Shown here: in pieces, positions 6,266-11,305 of the stretch
Layout of the letters: each line of letters starts with the position of its first letter
How positions within the stretch are numbered: position 1 is the stretch's first letter
DNA from: Methanobrevibacter sp.
GTDB taxonomy: Archaea > Methanobacteriota > Methanobacteria > Methanobacteriales > Methanobacteriaceae
DNA length: 11,305 nucleotides
Direction: 5' to 3'
NCBI GenBank assembly: GCA_030539985.1
Contig: JAUNXD010000033.1
Location: forward strand, 1-11,305
Notes under the pieces: model-generated
Seen by the model: only the letters and a program-made list of their open reading frames with translations
Databases searched by the model: none
Told to the model about the DNA's origin: nothing
Program-made: the position numbers and the translations under genes

Positions 6266-7438
6266 TTAACCCATTCCAAATATTTTCATAAACAATGGTA
6301 TAAAAACCTTGGAAGGTAAAATCACCAAAGTTGCGATACTGACTCCCAAATTGGTGCCTATAACTACAAGAAGTATTCTGAATATGTTGTTGTGCCATAA
6401 ATCCTTAAAACTCTCAACATGGGCTAAATTCTTAATGTCGCTTTGTCTGACTTTTCTGAATTTGGCTTCACACAGTCCTGAAAACCAGCCTGCCGCAAGC
6501 AATGGGTGGATAATTGTTAATGGAGCAACTAATCCTCCAACAAGTGCGGATTGAATTTTTGAACCGGAAAGGATTGATCCGACAAATCCCATAATCATAC
6601 TGATGGCGATAAACTCATAGATGTTCCAGGTTATGTTTATCCCGCTAAAAAATGCCAGAAAAAATATCACAACGAACAGAATCGGAATCATTGCCAATAG
6701 TATTTTTGCCCATGGAATTCCTTTTTTTTCATCAATTATTTCCAAATCCCTTAAATCAGGCAGTGTTTCTGGATTGTCAAGATAGTTTTCAATACCAGGT
6801 TTATGTCCTGCTCCCACGACCGCAATTACATGGTCCTGAGGGATTTTCATTATGCTTCCTGCAAGGTATGCGTCTCTTTCATGAACCAATACTTCATGAA
6901 CGCTTGGAGCCTCATCCTTAAACATTTCCATCAAATCGTCTATGTTTTCTGGATTTTTCAAATCTTCGATATCGATTTCATCTTCATCTCCAAATCCGAA
7001 AACGGATGCAATCAACCCAAACATGAACTTTGCTTTTTCAATAAATCCCATTTTATTTAGGGCTCTCTGCAATGTAATGCTGATGTCTCTGTCTATCAGT
7101 GCAATCGGAATTCCCAAATCTTCACTTGCCTCAATTGCGCCAATCATTTCTGAACCCGGTGCAACATCCACGTCAGCTCCGATTTTTGATTGAAAATAGC
7201 TTAAAAGAGTGGTTGTAAAAAACAGTGCTACTTTATTTTCCTTAATGATTTTAGTCACTGAAATAGTGTCATCCTGTTCAATACCCATCATTTCCTGCTT
7301 TAATTTAGTGAACCGGCCTCTGTCAAGTTCGATAGCAACTACATCAGGATGGTGCTCATAAATAGCATCTTTCACTTCATTAACGCTCTCCTCAGATACA
7401 TGAGCAGTACCTATAATCTTTAAACATTCTCTTTTCAA
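6266..7438 (-). CDS. TraB/PrgY-family protein with C-terminal membrane domain
   Basis: The 390-residue protein has an N-terminal soluble TraB domain and a C-terminal membrane domain. Family signatures are IIGTAHVSEES (8-18) with H13, AIELDRGRF (35-43), HERDAYLAGSI (186-196) and VVGAGHKPGIENYL (207-220) with H212. These conserved His/Glu blocks relate the family to the Tiki/GumN/EreA group of probable metal-dependent hydrolases. Hydrophobic segments lie near 244-265, 275-291, 297-320 and 353-376. No signal peptide is visible, so the TraB domain is probably cytosolic. Bacterial PrgY/TraB members inhibit pheromone signalling; the archaeal role is unknown. The start is a TTG, since no ATG or GTG lies between it and the upstream in-frame stop at 7451-7453. 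It follows comB by 47 bases and may be co-transcribed or have its own TATA near 7490-7497. Confidence 0.88.
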   Translation of the reverse strand: MKRECLKIIGTAHVSEESVNEVKDAIYEHHPDVVAIELDRGRFTKLKQEMMGIEQDDTISVTKIIKENKVALFFTTTLLSYFQSKIGADVDVAPGSEMIGAIEASEDLGIPIALIDRDISITLQRALNKMGFIEKAKFMFGLIASVFGFGDEDEIDIEDLKNPENIDDLMEMFKDEAPSVHEVLVHERDAYLAGSIMKIPQDHVIAVVGAGHKPGIENYLDNPETLPDLRDLEIIDEKKGIPWAKILLAMIPILFVVIFFLAFFSGINITWNIYEFIAISMIMGFVGSILSGSKIQSALVGGLVAPLTIIHPLLAAGWFSGLCEAKFRKVRQSDIKNLAHVESFKDLWHNNIFRILLVVIGTNLGVSIATLVILPSKVFIPLFMKIFGMG

Positions 7439-7485
7439 AAAAACACTTCTTTATAAATTATATTTGTCTAATAATATTATGAAAT

Positions 7486-8172
7486 TTAAATATATAAACT
7501 TAATTCATTATTTTTATATATAGCAACATTATCTGTTATATTTTTCATTGAACATAACTCAACATCATCCAGATAATTTAACTCAATCAGTCTTTTAGCA
7601 GATCTTGAGTTAAAAAAGGCTTCTTTCAAGGATTTATAATCTCTGCTTGCCAGAATTGCAGACTGTGCATATTCACTTAACTCACAATCATTAAGATTTT
7701 TACTTATCCAGTATAATATCTCGCCCGAAGCCAAATAATCTTCGATTGCAAATTCTCCTCTGACACCGGCCATTACGACATCAATATGTTCGCTGGCCAA
7801 TTCAATGCTTTTCAATCCAACGGATTTCGCATTGACCATAGATCCGATTAAAACTTTTGAAGTCATGTTTTCAAGAATCCGTGTCCCATTGCTGGTAGTG
7901 AGGATTAAAATGTCTTTGGAGGTTTTCAAATCTTTCACGGCTGAAGGGCTGTTTCCAACATCAAATCCTTCAAGCTGTTTTCCTCCACGCTCTCCTGCCA
8001 GAATTCCTCCAAACTGATCCTTTAAATTAAATGCTTCTTCGGCCGTAAAGCATGGAATCACTTTTTTAAAGTTGTCCAAAGCCAATGTGATGGTACTGCT
8101 TGCCCTGAGGGCATCAACCATAATTGAAACATCATTGCTGGAGGTTTCTTCAAAACTCAATGTCACATTCAT
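7486..8172 (-). CDS. comB: 2-phosphosulfolactate phosphatase ComB
   Basis: ComB hydrolyses (R)-2-phospho-3-sulfolactate to 3-sulfolactate. This is the second step of coenzyme M synthesis from phosphoenolpyruvate and sulfite, and coenzyme M is the methyl carrier for methyl-CoM reductase. The 228-residue protein is of usual length and shows the family motifs VDALRASSTI (19-28), AGERGG (59-64), GFDVGNSPSAV (69-79), TTSNGTR (92-98) and the AIEDYLASGEI block (142-152). The ATG has essentially no leader room: a TATA-like TTATATAA is centred 25 bases upstream inside a 36-base gap to a divergent gene. No comA, comC or comDE gene is present in the window, so the rest of the pathway must be encoded elsewhere if complete. 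Confidence 0.93.
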   Translation of the reverse strand: MNVTLSFEETSSNDVSIMVDALRASSTITLALDNFKKVIPCFTAEEAFNLKDQFGGILAGERGGKQLEGFDVGNSPSAVKDLKTSKDILILTTSNGTRILENMTSKVLIGSMVNAKSVGLKSIELASEHIDVVMAGVRGEFAIEDYLASGEILYWISKNLNDCELSEYAQSAILASRDYKSLKEAFFNSRSAKRLIELNYLDDVELCSMKNITDNVAIYKNNELSLYI

Positions 8173-8208
8173 GAAGTAATTTATATTAAATGATTATATA
8201 ATAATATT
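8173..8208. promoter_or_regulatory. Compact divergent promoter between comB and the 172-aa gene
   Basis: The whole gap between the two divergent start codons is 36 bases, all but four of them A or T. The plus-strand box TTTATATTAAA (8180-8190) is centred about 24-25 bases before ATG 8209. The palindromic TTATATAA (8194-8201) is centred about 25 bases before the comB ATG at 8172. Both spacings predict leaderless mRNAs, and neither gene has a Shine-Dalgarno site. The transcription starts are inferred. Confidence 0.6.
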
Positions 8209-8727
8209 ATGAAAATAGTCACAACTCCCATGTGTGAGGAAATCGTAAAACTTGCAGGAATCAGGGATTATAATATAAATAAATTCCCTCAAAAGGAAGA
8301 TGGCGATTTGGCAATTCTTCTTTCGGAAAGTAATGTTGAGATGGATGCGGTTCAAATAAAAATCAACACTTCCAAACAGATTTTTGAAAGCATTAAAAGG
8401 GTTTCCGCCATCACGGATAACGAATTGGATGATGATGAAGTATTGTCCTATTTCGCAGATTATGAACTTTGCAGCAAGTACCTGAATTCCAATTTCAAAA
8501 GGGATGTTAATGTTAAGGTCTATTCCGAATTTTTAAAGGACATAGTTTCGGATGTAGGGTTCAATATGGTTTTTGAGGATTTTGATTATGTTATTTATCC
8601 GGATTATTTGAAAAATGAGGTGTCAGAAACCGAAAATCTCGTTGAAATCCCTTCACACAATGAAATTTCCAAAAATCCTTTTGATAAGGCGGAATTGAGA
8701 TATGGGATTTTAGAAAATTTAATATAA
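8209..8727 (+). CDS. Conserved-looking protein of unknown function, next to comB and mmp7
   Basis: I do not recognise this 172-residue protein with confidence. It may be one of the methanogen-restricted DUF families. It is soluble and acidic, with no signal peptide, membrane segment or zinc motif. It has two cysteines (C9, C88). The N-terminal pattern is strand-helix-strand: MKIVTTPMCEEIVKLAGI, then DLAILLSES near 33-41, which hints at a Rossmann-like or periplasmic-binding-type alpha/beta fold. Acidic clusters (DDDE near 74-77) and a hydrophobic VFEDFDYVIYPDYL stretch (121-134) follow. It has normal codon use for the window and a start placed exactly where a leaderless transcript would begin. 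It lies 36 bases from divergent comB and 55 bases before mmp7 on the same strand, so a role in coenzyme M or methyl-CoM reductase biology is suggested but unproven. Confidence 0.8.
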   Translation: MKIVTTPMCEEIVKLAGIRDYNINKFPQKEDGDLAILLSESNVEMDAVQIKINTSKQIFESIKRVSAITDNELDDDEVLSYFADYELCSKYLNSNFKRDVNVKVYSEFLKDIVSDVGFNMVFEDFDYVIYPDYLKNEVSETENLVEIPSHNEISKNPFDKAELRYGILENLI

Positions 8728-8751
8728 TATATTAATTAAAAATATTAAACA

Positions 8752-8759
8752 CTATAAAT
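8752..8759 (+). promoter_or_regulatory. TATA box candidate for mmp7
   Basis: CTATAAAT is centred about 27 bases before ATG 8783 and is preceded by an A-rich stretch that could act as a BRE. The spacing predicts an mmp7 transcript that starts at or within a few bases of the start codon. No Shine-Dalgarno site is visible. mmp7 may therefore have its own promoter in addition to any readthrough from the upstream gene. Confidence 0.45.
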
Positions 8760-8782
8760 TGCATTTTTCGAGAGTGTTAGAA

Positions 8783-9706
8783 ATGTATGAAACATTGATA
8801 TTTACCGGTGGAGTTCACAAAAGTGATGAAATTAGAGAATTAATTGAAGATTTGGGAGGATTTATTCTTCAGGACAGTGTTCAGCAGATGGAACTGGTCT
8901 TAAATATGGCTGTCCCCCTTGAAGATGTTGATAAAATTGAAGAAAAATCAAAAGAACTGTTGGCAAAGATATCTGTTGCTCCTATGGCAGGTTCTGAAAT
9001 AGCCATTGTCTCACCAACACTTGCAAGACATCATTTGCCTCATGCGGCATGTGACATTTCCGAATATCTGCGTGAGTTCGGTGCAAAGGATAACATGATA
9101 GGTCTTGCAAGAGGTGACGGTAAAGGTACTTCAGGAATCACTGAAGAGGAAAAAGACTTGATTGAAGAGCATGACATAGCTATTTTTGCATTAGGCAGTT
9201 TTGAAAAATGTATCAAAGAAAAATCTTTCCTTTATGATGATATTGACATACCTGTAATCGTAACAGGTGCACCGGAAATTGATGTTAATGAGCTTCCTGG
9301 AGCTGATGCATATGTAGGAGGTCTTGGAAGAATCCCAAGAAGACTCAGAAGAGGTCCCGACATACGCGCTCTTGATAAATTGGTCGAAACTATCGAGCAA
9401 ATCTTAAATGATAAGAAACGTGAAATGACTCTTGATGCACCATTGGTGCCATCCATTGTTGTTAAAAATGCAATTGAAAACCAGATTAGAGAAATTAAGG
9501 ACGTTATTTCTCCAACACCGGTAACTTCACAATTGGATGGGGTGCGTGTAAAATTAAATTACGATACCTACGCTGAAGACATCGGTAATGTAGTCATTGA
9601 CGGCAAAAAACTGTCAGAAATAGCTGAAATTAAAAAGTCCAAAATGTATGATTATATCTTGGTGAAAATTAATAGTGAGAGTTCTCTTGTTGAGGATTCT
9701 GACTAA
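8783..9706 (+). CDS. mmp7: Methanogenesis marker protein 7 (Mmp7)
   Basis: This protein occurs almost only in organisms that carry methyl-coenzyme M reductase (TIGR03274 family). As I recall recent structural work, Mmp7 is part of an ATP-driven MCR activation complex, together with McrC, component A2 and other markers. From ATG 8783 it has 307 residues, close to the usual length. Typical segments are the N-terminal YETLIFTGGVHKSDEI, SPTLARHHLPHAACDISEYL (about 78-97), a glycine-rich LARGDGKGTSGI (108-119), IPVIVTGAPEID near 156-167, and GADAYVGGLGRIPRRLRRGP (173-192). A TTG codon eight residues upstream is open in frame but overlaps the TATA box, so I reject it as the start. It converges on mmp10 with a 12-base gap that carries a T9 tract. 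Identity is secure; the exact biochemical role is known only from literature. Confidence 0.9.
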   Translation: MYETLIFTGGVHKSDEIRELIEDLGGFILQDSVQQMELVLNMAVPLEDVDKIEEKSKELLAKISVAPMAGSEIAIVSPTLARHHLPHAACDISEYLREFGAKDNMIGLARGDGKGTSGITEEEKDLIEEHDIAIFALGSFEKCIKEKSFLYDDIDIPVIVTGAPEIDVNELPGADAYVGGLGRIPRRLRRGPDIRALDKLVETIEQILNDKKREMTLDAPLVPSIVVKNAIENQIREIKDVISPTPVTSQLDGVRVKLNYDTYAEDIGNVVIDGKKLSEIAEIKKSKMYDYILVKINSESSLVEDSD

Positions 9707-9711
9707 CTCTC

Positions 9712-9720
9712 TTTTTTTTT
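9712..9720 (+). terminator. Oligo-T terminator of mmp7
   Basis: A run of nine T residues begins six bases after the mmp7 stop codon, just after CTAACTCTC. It fits a hairpin-independent archaeal terminator. The tract runs into the stop codon of the convergent mmp10 gene, so mmp7 transcripts should end at the 3' edge of mmp10. The plus-strand sequence continues with a second T-run at 9724-9730. Confidence 0.55.
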
Positions 9721-10963
9721 AAATTTTTTTCATTCCAAAGAAGTTAATTGCATCCACCAAATCATTGAACTGTTCCAATTCTCTTTCTATGACATCTTCA
9801 TCAGTCATATCTATACTCAATTCTCCGTCAACTGTTAATGTATCCGGTCCACGGCCAACAAGACGTTCGATACCGTCAGTGCTTAAAATCCTTTCGGCAT
9901 CAAGCTGGTGAACAAATGATCTTCCAGGTAAAATCACTGCATCTCTGATTTCATCTAAATCAAGATTTTCCAGGTCTTCTTTTGTTATTAAACAGGCTAT
10001 CTCCTTATCCACAGCAACAACATTAACATTTTCCGCTTCAATTTTGTGGAATATTTTGGAGATATATGGTTCAGCTATTTTTGATGTGATTAATGTTGCT
10101 TCACCTGTCACTGGTTTGATGAATTGAAGGAACACTTCATTTTCATCCTTTGCAATTGCGAAGGGGCCTCCGGTTTCAGGGTCACATATTGGTGTTCCGC
10201 TTACTCTGAATTTATATTCTGAATTGATTTGTCTGACGAGTTCTCCGAATTCCTCAACAGGTTGTGATTCAATACCTTTAATGATTGGTTCATTGCCTAA
10301 AATCAATCCTTCGTTAAATGTATTGGCAAATCTCATTAAAAGCATTCCTTTTGCACCCCATTCTTCTAAATCGTTACATGTTTGTCTTAAAACATCTCCG
10401 TCATTAATGCCAGGTATTATTACGGCGGCACCGGTTAAATCAATGTTTTCACAAAAGATTTGACATGCTTTAAGGGCTTCTGTAGGATTGGGGTCTTTTA
10501 CCCATGATTTTCTAAGCTGTGGGTCGGATGAAAAGATGGTGAATGACACTTCATTGACTCCATTATTAATCAGTCTTGAAGCTATCTCGGAGTCTGTTAT
10601 ACCCTTTCCACATGTATATCCAAGTATTGAAGGAATTGAAAATTGATTTAAACTTGCAGTCAGATCTTCAAGATGAGGATAGCAACTTATATCTCCGCCT
10701 CCGCTAATGTAGGCACTGACTTCACCTCTTCCCATATTCATCATCAAAGCGTTTTGCACTTCGTTCATTACTTGAAATGGGGACTTAAAATCGCCCTGTG
10801 ATTCAGCAACGCCTTTGCTGCATCTTTCACAGCCAATTTTATTTGGTAAACAGTGTGCACAACCGAAGGTTTTCACTTCCTTTACCTTTCTGAAGTAACA
10901 GTATTTGCAAAAACCGTTGCAGTCTCTTCCGGGTATTCCTCCAACATCCGCTACAAGTTGCAT
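9719..10963 (-). CDS. mmp10: Methyl-CoM reductase arginine methyltransferase Mmp10 (B12-dependent radical SAM)
   Basis: Mmp10 (TIGR03278) methylates the active-site-region arginine of McrA to 5-(S)-methylarginine, using a [4Fe-4S] cluster, S-adenosylmethionine and cobalamin. The 414-residue protein starts with MQLVADVGGIPGRDC. It carries the radical SAM motif CNGFCKYC (C15, C19, C22), followed by Y23, the tyrosine reported to approach the cluster in the structure. A second set of four cysteines, C35, C38, C45 and C48 in CAHC and CERC, matches the extra metal-binding loop of this family. SGGGDISCYPHLEDL (87-101) is the GGE-like SAM-binding region. The C-terminal half (from about 285) should hold the cobalamin-binding part. 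A TATA-like TTTATAAAT is centred about 30 bases before the ATG and no Shine-Dalgarno site is seen, so the transcript is probably leaderless or nearly so. Confidence 0.95.
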   Translation of the reverse strand: MQLVADVGGIPGRDCNGFCKYCYFRKVKEVKTFGCAHCLPNKIGCERCSKGVAESQGDFKSPFQVMNEVQNALMMNMGRGEVSAYISGGGDISCYPHLEDLTASLNQFSIPSILGYTCGKGITDSEIASRLINNGVNEVSFTIFSSDPQLRKSWVKDPNPTEALKACQIFCENIDLTGAAVIIPGINDGDVLRQTCNDLEEWGAKGMLLMRFANTFNEGLILGNEPIIKGIESQPVEEFGELVRQINSEYKFRVSGTPICDPETGGPFAIAKDENEVFLQFIKPVTGEATLITSKIAEPYISKIFHKIEAENVNVVAVDKEIACLITKEDLENLDLDEIRDAVILPGRSFVHQLDAERILSTDGIERLVGRGPDTLTVDGELSIDMTDEDVIERELEQFNDLVDAINFFGMKKI

Positions 10964-11305
10964 AATACTTTATTTTTTATTTCATTTTATTTATAAATTC
11001 ATGATTTTTTCATTCAAAGTTTTGTATTACTTTTAGTATTATTTATTACTATGGGGGATGAAAGTAATAATTTTTTATTTCTCTCTGTTTCCAATAATAT
11101 AAATTTTAATTGCATAAAAATAATAATGGATTTAATATTTTTATTTATTTTAATTTAAACTGATAAATTTTATTGTTTTTTTAATAATATTGATTTTAAT
11201 CGATAATAAAAAGTAATACTTTTACTTGAATTTATCTTAAAGAAAAAATCTTTTATTATACTTTATAAACTTTTCTAAAATATTTCATAGGTAATCTTTA
11301 TATTA
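10964..11305. other. AT-rich non-coding region right of mmp10
   Basis: About 340 bases hold no gene that I can support. The left part carries the mmp10 promoter candidate (10989-10997, minus strand). A G-rich blip, ATGGGGGATG (11051-11060), is unusual in such AT-rich DNA. The motif AAAGTAATA occurs three times, once inverted. Possible TATA boxes near 11260-11270 and at the right edge on the plus strand suggest a promoter for a gene beyond the window. Confidence 0.5.
11024..11223. repeat. Repeated AAAGTAATA motif, including a short palindrome
   Basis: GTATTACTTTT (11024-11034) is the exact reverse complement of AAAAGTAATAC (11209-11219). A third copy, AAAGTAATA, lies at 11061-11069. The right-hand copy extends into a palindrome, AAAAGTA-A-TACTTTT (11209-11223), which looks like an operator for a dimeric regulator. 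The DNA is nearly all A+T, which raises the chance of coincidence, but the G and C positions are shared by the copies. Confidence 0.35.

Noticed and set aside
8209..8727. Assignment of the 172-aa protein as methanogenesis marker 17
   Set aside because: The length is near that family's, and mmp17 can be found near mmp7, but the N terminus and body do not resemble the marker 17 sequence as I remember it.
8759..8782. N-terminal extension of Mmp7 from a TTG codon
   Set aside because: The TTG overlaps the likely TATA box, the added residues look unrelated to the family, and ATG 8783 fits the usual Mmp7 N terminus.
11051..11158. 35-codon ORF starting at the G-rich ATGGGGGATG
   Set aside because: Its composition is that of random AT-rich DNA (mostly Asn, Ile, Phe, Leu), with no ribosome-binding site and no recognisable motif.

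Overview
The window reads as chromosomal DNA of a methanogenic archaeon of the order Methanobacteriales, most likely Methanobrevibacter or a close relative. The evidence is the gene content: coenzyme M biosynthesis (comB), methanogenesis marker proteins 7 and 10, archaeal tRNA-modification genes, and two small families first described from Methanothermobacter thermautotrophicus (MTH1184-like DUF1922 and MTH1187-like). The DNA is AT-rich, intergenic regions are nearly pure A+T, and TATA boxes often lie about 25 bases before a start codon. I see no IS element, phage gene, CRISPR array, tRNA or rRNA.

Layout, left to right. After 154 bases of AT-rich DNA come trm1 (-), which makes tRNA N2,N2-dimethylguanosine-26; a DegT-type PLP aminotransferase (+); a thiamine-binding MTH1187-family protein (-); and an Ncs6/TtuA-type tRNA 2-thiolation enzyme (+). 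The last overlaps tail-to-tail with a minus-strand block: a calcium/sodium antiporter, a CNNM/CorC-like transporter and a DUF1922 zinc ribbon (closely packed, probably co-transcribed), then a TraB-domain membrane protein and comB. Going right from comB are a divergent unknown 172-aa gene (+), mmp7 (+) and the convergent mmp10 (-), followed by about 340 bases of AT-rich non-coding DNA.

Two functional themes stand out. Genes at 7486-10963 serve methyl-coenzyme M reductase (MCR). ComB makes a precursor of its substrate coenzyme M, Mmp7 belongs to the MCR activation machinery, and Mmp10 methylates an arginine in McrA. The unknown 172-aa protein sits between comB and mmp7 and is the best candidate here for an undescribed part of this system. 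Genes at 3689-6199 look like a divalent-cation handling operon. The left part carries tRNA modification and general metabolism.

The region is mostly ordinary core genome. Points worth a second look are the unknown 172-aa gene, the very short divergent promoter shared with comB, the thiolation enzyme without an N-terminal zinc ribbon, the 54-base antisense overlap of two genes, and a repeated AAAGTAATA motif in the right-hand intergenic region.
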